A stretch of DNA of 64,000 nt from JANXLS01 sp035308565 (GTDB lineage Bacteria; Planctomycetota; SZUA-567; H5-PLA8): the NCBI GenBank assembly GCA_035308565.1, contig DATGGK010000210.1, positions 13,295-77,294 on the forward strand, given 5' to 3'. Position 1 is the first letter of the stretch, and each line of letters starts with the position of its first letter. The translations under genes were made by a program, and so were the position numbers. The notes beneath the pieces were generated by a model that was not told the DNA's origin, made no database searches, and saw only the letters and a program-made list of their open reading frames with translations. Positions 1-8,909 of the stretch are shown one piece after another.

Positions 1-1
1 A

Positions 2-493
2 GCCAAAGCGGTGGTCGATGCCGCGCGCTACGCACCCATCGGCGCGCGCACCATCGGCGGGCAACTGCACGCGGCGAATTTCAACTGCTCGCCGGCCGAC
101 TATTATGAAAAAGCGAACGACGAACTGCTGGTCGTGATCATGGCCGAGACCGTGCAGGCGATTGCGTCGTTGGAAGAGATCGCGCGCGTGCCGGGCATCG
201 ACGCAATCTTTATCGGGCCGAACGATCTGCTGAATTCGCTGGGGCTAAAGCCCGCATTCGACAGCGACGATCCGCGCTTTAACGACGCGCTGCAAAAAGT
301 CGTGCGCGTCTGCAAAGAAAACGGGATCGCGCCCGGCATCCACACGGCCGACGCGGCGATGGCCAAACGCCGTATCGACGCCGGTTTCCAATTCATCGCC
401 TGTTCCAGCGAAGTAGGCATGATGCTGGCCAAAGCGCAGGAGACGGCGAAGGCGCTGAACATCGGAACGAGCGTTGCGGTGGCGAAGTATTAG
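2..493 (+). CDS. HpcH/HpaI-family aldolase (C-terminal part)
   Basis: The window opens inside this gene; codons are in frame from base 2 and the stop is TAG at 491-493. About 163 residues remain, roughly the C-terminal two thirds of a family usually near 250 residues. The motif IFIGPNDLLNSLG matches the metal/substrate-binding segment of HpcH/HpaI class II aldolases (family form near FIGPxDLxxSLG), and the C-terminal GIHTADAAMAKRRIDAGFQF resembles the last strands of the TIM barrel. Such enzymes split 2-keto-3-deoxy or 4-hydroxy-2-oxo acids, usually into pyruvate plus an aldehyde, with a divalent metal in the cytoplasm. The substrate cannot be told from this fragment; 2-keto-3-deoxy-L-rhamnonate aldolase and 4-hydroxy-2-oxoheptanedioate aldolase are both possible. 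Family assignment is firm, the exact activity is not. Confidence 0.85.
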   Translation, partial: AKAVVDAARYAPIGARTIGGQLHAANFNCSPADYYEKANDELLVVIMAETVQAIASLEEIARVPGIDAIFIGPNDLLNSLGLKPAFDSDDPRFNDALQKVVRVCKENGIAPGIHTADAAMAKRRIDAGFQFIACSSEVGMMLAKAQETAKALNIGTSVAVAKY

Positions 494-592
494 CAAAATC
501 GCCAAAAGAAACCCGAATTAACAGTAAGAATTCTTCATTACAGATTCGGATTTGCCACTTCTCTTCTTGAATTGCCTCGCCTTTCCCCTAAA

Positions 593-621
593 TTGTCCGC
601 AAGGTTTAATTTAAATATTAT
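593..621 (+). promoter_or_regulatory. Sigma-70-like promoter of the porin cluster
   Basis: TTGTCC (593-598) is followed by a 17-base spacer and TATTAT (616-621), about 20 bases before the porin start at 642. The TATTAT box with 17-base spacing recurs upstream of the genes at 19478 and 31992. Called from consensus match only. Confidence 0.55.
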
Positions 622-641
622 CGACGTGTGCCGGGCGCTGC

Positions 642-2273
642 ATGAGAAAAATCATGACATTAGGCCGAATTGTCGCGCTCATATCTCTGCTGCTCGCCCC
701 GGCTCTTTTCGCCTCTGACCAAACCGAGGCGCTTCAAAAATCCATCGACGAACTCAAGAAAAAAATGTCCGCAGAAATCACGGGCGAAAAGACCGCCGAT
801 GTCGTGGATCAGGCGGTCTTTCGCACGGTCGGCTTTGGCGTGGAAGAGAACAACGGCGTCAAATCCTGCATGGGGCGAGTGACGATTTCGGGCCTCGTGC
901 AAGTCTGGTACGAATCCGTGCAGAACGACCGCTTCGGCGTCTTTCGCGGGGCACCGGTCTTCACCGCGGCCGGCGGCATTCCGTCGTTCCGTGCTGAAGA
1001 CAACGTGGGCAACAGCATCGACACATTCCGCGTGCGCCGCACGGAATTGCGCTTCAAAATCGAAATCACCGACAAAGTCGGCGCATTCATCATGATGGAC
1101 CCGGCGCGCGAATCCAACACGCTCTTTGCGCCGATTCCGACACTGCTGCGCCACAATGAAAAGACCACTATCTCAGCCGATTTTCAAAACGGTACCGTGA
1201 GCACGTTTCATCCGAGCTTGTTGCAAGACGGCTACATCGTCGTGCACGACTTCGACACCGGCATGTTTGACGACAAAAAGAACGGCCCGCATCACACCTT
1301 TGCCATCGGCCAATACAAACCGCCCGCCGGCGAAGAAGCCTCGCGCGATTCGGGCAGTTTGGATTTCGTCGAACGCGCCATGGTCGCCGGCGTCAACAAC
1401 GTCCGCGATTTAGGCGCGGCCATTTACGGGACATGGTTCGACGAGCGCTTCAAATATCAACTCGGCTTCTTCAACGGTCCGTCCGGCACGGTGCTGACCG
1501 ATCCTGAAGTCGTCGAAGCGGGCAATCGGCCCGACGACAACAACGCCAAGGATTTTGCGTGGCGCTTGCAGGGCCGCCCGTGGAACGTCGTCGATCCGAA
1601 AACAAAAGCGTGGTACGGCCTCGAAACCGGCATCTTCCGCACCGACGGCGTGCACGGCGGAGCGGGGCAGGAATTCGATCCGAATTTCGGCGTGCTGAAT
1701 ACGCTGGACCGCGAAAAAACACACATTACGCGGCAAGGCGCGTGGCTTTACCTTAAGCCAAACGGGCCCGTGCGCGGACTTTGGGTGCGCGGCGAATATG
1801 GCCGCCTGCACGACATCTTCGGCGGCGACGCCAAAACCACCGCCCTCGGCATCGGTTCCGTCGATTTGCTCAACACCAACTTCCGCGGTTCGTCTTTTTT
1901 CTCCCAAGCCGATCCGCAGCCGGTTTCCGTGCACGGCTGGTACGCCTCGACCGGCTACAAAATGTCCGACAGCCCGTTTTCAGAAGCCTTGCTCAAGAAA
2001 AAGTGCCGCCTCGCCGACGCGCTTAACGGCATGGAATTCTGTTTCCGCGCCGAAGCCTATCAAAACATTGCCACCGAGAATCTCGTCCGCCCCGATCGCA
2101 AAACGGACCTCTTCTACACGACGGTCTACACGATCGGCGCCAACTACTCGATGAACAGCAACACCCGTCTTCAAGCCAACTACCTTTTCGTGGTCGATCC
2201 GAGTTCGCCATCGCATGGCATCGCCGAAGTTAAGAACAATGTCTTTGTAGTAAACTTCCAGCTCAAATTTTAG
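642..2273 (+). CDS. OprO/OprP-type outer-membrane porin, first copy
   Basis: A 543-residue exported protein. Residues 1-24 form a signal peptide (basic start, hydrophobic core ending LFAS). A short charged helix with coiled-coil character follows (about 28-45), and the rest alternates like a beta-barrel. Family features are the segment DTFRVRRTELRF near residue 130, shared with phosphate-selective porin O/P relatives, a FAIGQYKPPAGEEASRDSG segment, and a C-terminal NVFVVNFQLKF ending in phenylalanine, the usual barrel-assembly signal. The gene at 7150 is clearly its paralogue, with the same order of segments and the same type of C-terminus. It lies 54 bases before the giant repeat protein on the same strand, suggesting one transcript. 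The solute is unknown; the O/P label indicates fold, not phosphate specificity. Confidence 0.85.
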   Translation: MRKIMTLGRIVALISLLLAPALFASDQTEALQKSIDELKKKMSAEITGEKTADVVDQAVFRTVGFGVEENNGVKSCMGRVTISGLVQVWYESVQNDRFGVFRGAPVFTAAGGIPSFRAEDNVGNSIDTFRVRRTELRFKIEITDKVGAFIMMDPARESNTLFAPIPTLLRHNEKTTISADFQNGTVSTFHPSLLQDGYIVVHDFDTGMFDDKKNGPHHTFAIGQYKPPAGEEASRDSGSLDFVERAMVAGVNNVRDLGAAIYGTWFDERFKYQLGFFNGPSGTVLTDPEVVEAGNRPDDNNAKDFAWRLQGRPWNVVDPKTKAWYGLETGIFRTDGVHGGAGQEFDPNFGVLNTLDREKTHITRQGAWLYLKPNGPVRGLWVRGEYGRLHDIFGGDAKTTALGIGSVDLLNTNFRGSSFFSQADPQPVSVHGWYASTGYKMSDSPFSEALLKKKCRLADALNGMEFCFRAEAYQNIATENLVRPDRKTDLFYTTVYTIGANYSMNSNTRLQANYLFVVDPSSPSHGIAEVKNNVFVVNFQLKF

Positions 2274-2327
2274 TCTAAAGAAGACCAGCCGGAAGAAGCC
2301 GGCGAGTGGGTCTTCCTGGAAGCGAAA

Positions 2328-5300
2328 ATGGACGGAAACAAAATGGTCGTAAGAACGTTAAAACTTGTGTCGGTTCTGGGATTGGCGATGATGCTTGCGC
2401 CGGCGTTTGGCGCGGCCACCATTAGCCCAATCACGGACGTCACGGTCGCCGAGGACGCCGCCTCACAGGTCGTCGGTTTCAACGGTGTCGGCGGGAATGC
2501 GCCTCTATCGGTCAGCGCCGTCTCAAATAACACTGCGCTGATTCCGAATCCCACCGTAAATTATGCGAATCCGAACACGAACGGCTCATTGACAATTCAA
2601 TCCGTGCTGCATCAAATCGGCACCGCGAAAATCACGGTGACCGTCACTGAAAATGGCGGCGGCACCGCATCGACCAGTTTCAACGTGACTGTTTCGCCCA
2701 ACTCTGCGCCCACGCTGGCGACCATTAACGACGTCACCGTCCCAGAAGACGCCGTCGTTCCACGCCAGATCGTGGTAACGGGCATCGCGGCCGACGCCGC
2801 CGCGCAGGAAACGCGGCAGGTTTTGAGCGTCTCCGCGCTGGTGACTGCGACGAACAACGCCAATCTGCTTCCAGCCGGAAGCGTGACCGTGTCGTACACA
2901 AGTCCGTCCGCGACTGCCACAATCAACGTCAGCCCCGCGCTGCATCAGATCGGACAGGCAACCATCTCCGTCACAGTCACCGATGACGGCGGAACCGCGG
3001 GCGGCGGCGTTAATTCGATCACGAAAACATTCAACATCACCGTGCTGCCGAATTCCGCACCCACCTTGAATACGATTCCGGACCTCACCATTCCCGAAGA
3101 CACCGGCCAACAGACGGTGGGACTCTCCGGCATCAAGCCAGATGCGTCGAACCTGGAACTGCGCCAGTCGCTCGCCGTGACCGCCACGTCAAACAACCAG
3201 GCCGTAATTCAAGATTCGGACATTCATATTACGTATTTCAATCCCAATCAAACCGCAACTTTGACATTCACATCGCTTTTGCACGGCGTGGGCGTGGCCA
3301 CGATCTCCGTGACGGTCACCGATGACGGCGGCACGGCGAGCCTGGGTTCCAATTCGGTCACTCAGACGTTCAAGGTCACAGTCTCTCCCAATCAGCCGCC
3401 GACGCTAACCGCGATTTCAGATGCGACCATTCCCGAAGACGCCGTGATGCAGCAAGTCACGTTGCAGGGCATAAAAACCGACGCGACTCAAATGGAGACC
3501 CGCCAGAATCTGACGGTGACGGCCACGTCGAACAATCAGGCGCTGATCCGCAATCAGGATATTTCGATCGTCTACACGAGCCCGAGTCCAACCGGAACGC
3601 TCACCTATATTTCGCTGCTGCACGCCACCGGCCAGGCCATCATCAGCGTTACGGTGACCGACGATGGCGGCACGTTTGGCGGAGGCGTCAATTCTGTCAC
3701 GCAAACTTTCACGGTGACCGTGTCGCCGAACCTCACGCCCACGCTGAATGTCATTGCCAGTGTGACCATCCCCGAAGACGCGGTCATGCAGACGGTGAAT
3801 CTCTCCGGCATCAAAGCCGACGCGACGCCCGTCGCCGTGCGCCAAAACCTGACCGTGACGGCCACGTCCAGCGATCAGACCATCATTCGCGATCAGGACA
3901 TCACGGTGACGTATGCCAGTCCCAGTCAAAACGGCAGCCTGACTTACATTTCGTTGCTGCACGCCACGGGCACGGCCACGATCTTCGTCACCGTGACCGA
4001 CGACGGCGGGACGGCCGGAGGCGGCGTGAATTCGGTCACGCAAAGCTTCCAAGTCACCGTGATGGGCAATCAAGCGCCCACGCTGGCCGTGATTCAAAAC
4101 ATCACGGTCCCCGAGGACAGTTTGCAGCACACGGTGAATTTGACCGGGATCCATACCGATGCCGGGCCGTTCGAAGTGCGCCAGTCGCTCACAGTGACCG
4201 CCACATCGAGCGACCAAAGCATCATTAAGGATTCGGATATTTTGGTCAATTACGCCAGCCCCAACATCGGCGGTTCGCTGACCTTCATCACCGTTCTTCA
4301 CGGCTCCGGACTGGTTGTGATCTCGGTCAAAGTGCAAGACGACGGCGGACTCGCCAACGGCGGGACGGATTCGTTTACGCGGACGTTTCAAGTCAGCGTC
4401 ACACAAAATCAGCCGCCCACGCTGACTGCAATCCCAGACGCCACGATTCCAGAAGACACGTTCACACAGTCGGTGAGTTTGTCCGGAATCCAAACCGACG
4501 CCTTGCAGAACGAAGTGCGGCAATCGCTGACTGTGACCGCCACGTCGAACAATCAGGCCGTAATTCGCGATTCCGATATCTCGATCACCTACATCAGCCC
4601 CAACGCGACGGCCACGCTCAATTACATCACGGTGCTGCATGCGTCCGGCAGCGCCATGATCTCCGTCAAAGTCATGGACGACGGCGGGACCGGCAACGGC
4701 GGCGTGAATTTTGTGATCAAGTCATTCACTGTGACCGTCCTGCCCGATGCCGCGCCGACTTTGAGCGCCATTCCGGACCCCGCGCCGATCAACGAAAACG
4801 CACCGCAGCAGACGGTCAATTTCGGCGGCATCAACACCGACGCGCCGCAACAGGAAATCCGCCAGTCGATGGCCGTCACGGCCACGTCCGACAACCAAGT
4901 CGTGATTCCCAATGCCAACATTACCATTCAATACGTCAGCCCCGGCGCCACCGGAAAAGTCATGTACACGCCCGCGCCGCACACCAACGGCACCGTCAAC
5001 ATCACCGTGAAAGTTCAGGACGACGGCACCACGGCCAACGGCGGCATCGACACCGTGACGCGCACGTTCAAAGTCGTCGTCAATCAAGTTTACGAAGCGC
5101 CGCTGGTCACCGACGGCCCGAAAACCGTGAACGATCCGCTCAACTTGCGCCCCGCCGCGGGCATGCTCCCCAATTATGTTGCCTTAACTGGTGCGCCGGT
5201 CTCGCTGCAAGTCACCGTGTTTTCGTACGACATCGACGGCGTGCTCAACGGGCTGGTCAACGGCGTCTCGACGCGCGACACGCTGCGCTTCGATTGGAGC

Positions 5301-7106
5301 GCCACGCTCAACGGCCAGCCCACCAATAACGCCACGTTTGTTCCCAATCACGACGTGCCGGCAGATCCTGTGACCGGCTCCAGTGTGACAAAAATGACCG
5401 CCGTCACGTTCAGCCAAGCCGGCATCTACACCGTCGTACTGACTGTCAGCGGCGTCGCCGGCGCGCCGGCCACTGCGGGCGCGGATTCGGTGACGGTTTC
5501 AACGCTGGTGATTCCAGTCAACACGCCGCCGGTCATCAATTCGGTGCAACTGCCTGCAAATCAGAATCCGGTTCTGTCGGTTAACGAAGACGTGGTCCTC
5601 ACTGCATACTCGACCGTCAACGGCGATCCCGCGCTCACGCCCGCCTTCGATCCCGACGGCGATTCGCTTCTGTATAGCTGGGCGTTCAAGCGGACCGACG
5701 ATCCGAACGATGACGACTACGTGGAATTTACGACAACCACCACGAACACGATGACCTTCAACACCGGAAATTCCATTTTCACGCCGGCCTACAACGGACA
5801 GGACCAGGTCAATCTCACGATTCAATGCGTCATCACCGATCTGCCCACGCGTGGCGTGAATGCGGCGTACACTTCGACGCCGCCGAGCAAGCCCGCGGTC
5901 AAATACGTGCTCACCGGCTATCCCGTGGAATACCGCAGCGATCCAACGACGCGGACCGTCAGTTTCACGCTGCAAAGCCCGAACAATGACGTGCGCTCGA
6001 AGCTCAGCACGGTCGTGCGCAATCCCATTAATAAAGTGACGCTCTTTTCGCTCGGCGGGCGCGGCATTTTTCAGGTCGATGCGCGCTACGTCGAAAGCAG
6101 CCAGTTGAAATTCTCCGGCGATGGCGTCGCTGCCGATGCCAACGCGCTCACGCTCTCGCTCAATCCCGACCCTACGCAAACGCCGCTGCCCGATGGCACG
6201 CTTCCCGGCACCGTCGGCGTGATCGAAGGTCTGCTCGCGCCGCTTTATCCGCTGGTGAAACTCACGCCGCCGCCGAATCCCAACAGCCGCTGGTTTAACA
6301 ACGACAACGTCAACCCAGCGCGCAGCGACCTGCTGCACAATCCGTTCACCATTTCGCTGATTTCGCGCGGCGATCTGACGAACACAAAAGCCGAAGGCGT
6401 CTCGCTCATCACCGTACGCGACGAAACGCAGAGCGACCCGCACAACCGCGTGATCGTGCGCCGCATGATCCCGATCACCACCGTCGAATCGCAGACCGCT
6501 GAAGGCCCCACCACTGTCCCCGTGCCCGGCGACTACACCAACACGTTTATCAGCGGGCGTTTCGGTTTCACCGACGGCGTGCGCGATCTCGTTTCGTTCC
6601 GCGGCTCGGTCGGGCCGGTGAACAATCCGCTGCTGGATATTTCCGGCGATCCAACCAAGCCCAACAAAATCAGCGTGGGGCTGGGCAATGTCATTGTCGA
6701 GGGCACGTTCGTTTTCCAAGGGTCGAACACCGCGAAGGTCCACCTCACCAACATCTACGACGACGGCGACCACAAGCCATTGACAAAAAAAGACGTCTCC
6801 ATCTTCCGCGTGCAGCTTCAGAACAACATTTTGCTGGTGAACTTGGCGCTCTCCGGCGACAACCTGGCCGCGCGCGGATTCGATACCGCCGGCGTGACCA
6901 ATCATCCGAAGGATCGCTTCGGCGTCGATCCGCCGCCGAATTTCGGCACCGTGCAAAAAGGCAACCTGACCCAGCTTTTCATCCAAGCCGCCGTCGTCGT
7001 CGGGCAGCAAGGCAAACTGAACAACAATTACGACTCGATCATTCGCTGTTTTTACTTTTTGAAGAACGGAACTGGACGGATTGTCGGACAGAACTTTAAG
7101 CAGTAG
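2328..7106 (+). CDS. Giant exported Ig/cadherin-like repeat protein
   Basis: A 1592-residue protein with an N-terminal signal peptide (hydrophobic LVSVLGLAMMLAPAFGA). The ATG at 2328 is preceded by GGAAG, and an in-frame ATG at 2343 is an alternative. Residues about 28-920 hold eight tandem repeats of about 113 residues. Each repeat opens APTLxxIxDxTIPED, contains VRQSLTVTATSNNQ in the middle, and closes with VTDDGGTxxGGVNSVTxTFxVTV. This is a typical Ig-like/cadherin-like beta-sandwich layout; the acidic DDGG and PED positions could bind calcium, which is inference. A PKD-like section follows (about 920-1180, including FDPDGDSLLYSWAF), then a C-terminal region I do not recognise. No LPXTG, PEP-CTERM or barrel anchor is visible. 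It sits between two paralogous porins with gaps of 54 and 43 bases, suggesting a co-expressed surface assembly. Confidence 0.85.
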   Translation: MDGNKMVVRTLKLVSVLGLAMMLAPAFGAATISPITDVTVAEDAASQVVGFNGVGGNAPLSVSAVSNNTALIPNPTVNYANPNTNGSLTIQSVLHQIGTAKITVTVTENGGGTASTSFNVTVSPNSAPTLATINDVTVPEDAVVPRQIVVTGIAADAAAQETRQVLSVSALVTATNNANLLPAGSVTVSYTSPSATATINVSPALHQIGQATISVTVTDDGGTAGGGVNSITKTFNITVLPNSAPTLNTIPDLTIPEDTGQQTVGLSGIKPDASNLELRQSLAVTATSNNQAVIQDSDIHITYFNPNQTATLTFTSLLHGVGVATISVTVTDDGGTASLGSNSVTQTFKVTVSPNQPPTLTAISDATIPEDAVMQQVTLQGIKTDATQMETRQNLTVTATSNNQALIRNQDISIVYTSPSPTGTLTYISLLHATGQAIISVTVTDDGGTFGGGVNSVTQTFTVTVSPNLTPTLNVIASVTIPEDAVMQTVNLSGIKADATPVAVRQNLTVTATSSDQTIIRDQDITVTYASPSQNGSLTYISLLHATGTATIFVTVTDDGGTAGGGVNSVTQSFQVTVMGNQAPTLAVIQNITVPEDSLQHTVNLTGIHTDAGPFEVRQSLTVTATSSDQSIIKDSDILVNYASPNIGGSLTFITVLHGSGLVVISVKVQDDGGLANGGTDSFTRTFQVSVTQNQPPTLTAIPDATIPEDTFTQSVSLSGIQTDALQNEVRQSLTVTATSNNQAVIRDSDISITYISPNATATLNYITVLHASGSAMISVKVMDDGGTGNGGVNFVIKSFTVTVLPDAAPTLSAIPDPAPINENAPQQTVNFGGINTDAPQQEIRQSMAVTATSDNQVVIPNANITIQYVSPGATGKVMYTPAPHTNGTVNITVKVQDDGTTANGGIDTVTRTFKVVVNQVYEAPLVTDGPKTVNDPLNLRPAAGMLPNYVALTGAPVSLQVTVFSYDIDGVLNGLVNGVSTRDTLRFDWSATLNGQPTNNATFVPNHDVPADPVTGSSVTKMTAVTFSQAGIYTVVLTVSGVAGAPATAGADSVTVSTLVIPVNTPPVINSVQLPANQNPVLSVNEDVVLTAYSTVNGDPALTPAFDPDGDSLLYSWAFKRTDDPNDDDYVEFTTTTTNTMTFNTGNSIFTPAYNGQDQVNLTIQCVITDLPTRGVNAAYTSTPPSKPAVKYVLTGYPVEYRSDPTTRTVSFTLQSPNNDVRSKLSTVVRNPINKVTLFSLGGRGIFQVDARYVESSQLKFSGDGVAADANALTLSLNPDPTQTPLPDGTLPGTVGVIEGLLAPLYPLVKLTPPPNPNSRWFNNDNVNPARSDLLHNPFTISLISRGDLTNTKAEGVSLITVRDETQSDPHNRVIVRRMIPITTVESQTAEGPTTVPVPGDYTNTFISGRFGFTDGVRDLVSFRGSVGPVNNPLLDISGDPTKPNKISVGLGNVIVEGTFVFQGSNTAKVHLTNIYDDGDHKPLTKKDVSIFRVQLQNNILLVNLALSGDNLAARGFDTAGVTNHPKDRFGVDPPPNFGTVQKGNLTQLFIQAAVVVGQQGKLNNNYDSIIRCFYFLKNGTGRIVGQNFKQ
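2412..5090 (+). repeat. Eight coding tandem repeats of about 339 bp
   Basis: In-gene repeats beginning near 2412, 2706, 3057, 3399, 3738, 4077, 4413 and 4755. The central copies keep an almost exact 339-base period (113 codons) and are the most alike at protein level; the first and last are more diverged. This fits expansion by internal duplication. Confidence 0.8.
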
Positions 7107-7113
7107 ACGTAAC

Positions 7114-7130
7114 GCAGGCATCTTGCCTGC
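7114..7130. repeat. Small palindrome, GCAGGCA type
   Basis: Arms GCAGGCA and TGCCTGC around TCT, in the 43-base gap between the giant repeat protein and the second porin. The same element recurs at 26107-26125, ahead of another start codon. Confidence 0.7.
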
Positions 7131-7149
7131 ACATAAGAGGGGAACGACC

Positions 7150-8829
7150 ATGAAAATGGCAACGATTGCAGCGGCGGCAGTGCTGCTTGTGGCGGCGGGA
7201 GATTTCGCTCCGGCGCGGGCGGGCGACGCACCCGCCACCGAAGAAGAAGTCAAACAGTTGCGCGAGCAGGTCAAAAAAATGGCCGCGCTGCAGGAAGAGG
7301 TCAAGAAGATCGGCGCCTTGCAGGAGGAGCTCAACAAGCTCACCGACAATTACATGGCGCTGAAGAAGCTCCCCAAAGCGCCGACGCCGGCCACCGCCGA
7401 CAAGGTGCTCGAGACGAAATACGGCCCCAACGCGAACGTGATCACGCGCAGTGGTAAACTCCAATTCGGCGGCCTGCTGCAAGCGTGGTATTACACCATT
7501 CAACATGACAACCGCGGCTTGTTCGACAATCCAGCGGGCTTCATTGTGGACAGTAATTCAGCCTCGAACACCGACAGCTTCCGCATCCGCCGCGCGGAAC
7601 TGCGCTTCACCATGGACGTGAACGATTACGTCAGTTCCTTTGTGATGATCGATCCGGCCAATGAAGCCACCAGTTTCCCGCAACTGGGCGTGGCACAGCA
7701 TCGGCTGGCGAGCGTCTCGCCGGAATTCGCGAACGCCAACGGCACGGCGGTGGTCAACGGCTTCAACACGATTCCGGGGACGACCATGAATCCGATCGCG
7801 GCGGTGCAGGGCGGATTGGGCACGCCCAACCGGCTGCTGCAAGACGCGCTGATCAATTTCCACGGCGTCGTGCCGCACCACGATTTCACCGTCGGCCAAA
7901 TGCGCCCGACGTTCAACGAAGAATTCCTCGAGGAAAATGGCGCGCTGCCTTTTGTCGAGCGTTCCTACATCGGCAATTCGATTTCGCGCGATCTCGGCGC
8001 GGTGATTCACGGCTCATGGTGGTGCAACGGCGGCGGCTCGGTCTATCAGGGACAATACGACACAGGCCGCGTGCAATATTGGATGGGCGTCTATAACGGT
8101 TCCGCCAGTCTGCTCGGCACGACGGGCTCCGCGGCCAATCGCAGCGACACAAACGACTACAAGGATTTCATCGGCACCGTGCTGGTGCGGCCGATGTGGG
8201 ACGATTGCCTCGGCAAATTGGAACTCGGTTATTCTTTCCGCTACGGCCATCACGGAAATTCCGGCTTGAGCAGCGCGACCACCTCGCCCGGATTTTTGGG
8301 CGTGAATACTCCCGCAATGGGCCACGACGGCTGGGTGAGCTACACCGCGCCAGGCGTTGCGAAAGGATTGTGGGCGAAAGGCGAGATGACCTGGATGCGC
8401 GACCGCAACGCCAGCGGTTCGGTGATCGATCTGGCCAGCAACGATTTCCAACTCGACGACGGCAGCGGCAACCCGCTCTCCGCCGGCCAGCCGCAGCCGG
8501 TGAGCACCTTTGGCTATTGGGCCGCGATCGGCTACAAATTCGCCGATACGCCCTTCTGCACCTGCGGCAAGCAGTTCTGGCGCAACCTCGAAGTCGATTT
8601 CCGCTACGAGCGCGCGCCGAACATTTTCGTCGCCAAGCCCGACCCGAATTTCACGAGCGTGTATTCGACGCAGGTTTACACCGCGGGACTTAACTACTAC
8701 ATCAAGTCCGACAACGCGAAAATCCAGGCGAATTACAACTGGGTTGAAAACCCGCGCGGCCCGAACGGCCAGCCGTTCCACAACACGCGCAACGACAGTT
8801 TTGTGATTAATTTTCAGGTGATGTGGTAA
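7150..8829 (+). CDS. OprO/OprP-type outer-membrane porin, second copy
   Basis: A 559-residue protein. The frame extends upstream to 7081, but that overlaps the previous gene. The ATG at 7150 follows AGAGGGGAACGACC and starts a clear signal peptide (MKMATIAAAAVLLVAAG), so it is preferred. After the signal comes a coiled-coil of repeated LREQVKKMAALQEEVKKIGA type (about 27-75), as in porins that contact the peptidoglycan or form trimers. The barrel follows, with DSFRIRRAELRF, HDFTVGQMRPTFNEEF and a C-terminal FVINFQVMW ending in tryptophan. It is a paralogue of the porin at 642 and lies third in the cluster. Two cysteines in FCTCGKQFW may form a disulfide in a loop. Substrate unknown. Confidence 0.87.
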   Translation: MKMATIAAAAVLLVAAGDFAPARAGDAPATEEEVKQLREQVKKMAALQEEVKKIGALQEELNKLTDNYMALKKLPKAPTPATADKVLETKYGPNANVITRSGKLQFGGLLQAWYYTIQHDNRGLFDNPAGFIVDSNSASNTDSFRIRRAELRFTMDVNDYVSSFVMIDPANEATSFPQLGVAQHRLASVSPEFANANGTAVVNGFNTIPGTTMNPIAAVQGGLGTPNRLLQDALINFHGVVPHHDFTVGQMRPTFNEEFLEENGALPFVERSYIGNSISRDLGAVIHGSWWCNGGGSVYQGQYDTGRVQYWMGVYNGSASLLGTTGSAANRSDTNDYKDFIGTVLVRPMWDDCLGKLELGYSFRYGHHGNSGLSSATTSPGFLGVNTPAMGHDGWVSYTAPGVAKGLWAKGEMTWMRDRNASGSVIDLASNDFQLDDGSGNPLSAGQPQPVSTFGYWAAIGYKFADTPFCTCGKQFWRNLEVDFRYERAPNIFVAKPDPNFTSVYSTQVYTAGLNYYIKSDNAKIQANYNWVENPRGPNGQPFHNTRNDSFVINFQVMW

Positions 8830-8830
8830 C

Positions 8831-8909
8831 ACCAATTCAAAATGCAAAATTCAAAATGCAAAATTGGGGCAGGCATCGCCAGTTTTTAATTTTTAATTTT
8901 GAATTATTT
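8831..8909. repeat. ATTCAAAATGCAAA array with inverted arm
   Basis: Fills the convergent gap between the second porin and the dehydrogenase. The left part repeats ATTCAAAATGCAAA (8832-8863); the right part (8880-8905) is the rough reverse complement, TTTTTAATTTTTAATTTTG. The transcript could fold into a long A/U-rich hairpin. Related words occur at 21795, 27925 and 37508. Confidence 0.7.

Noticed and set aside
5499..7349. Minus-strand frame of 616 codons
   Set aside because: Antisense to the end of the Ig-like protein and the start of the second porin.
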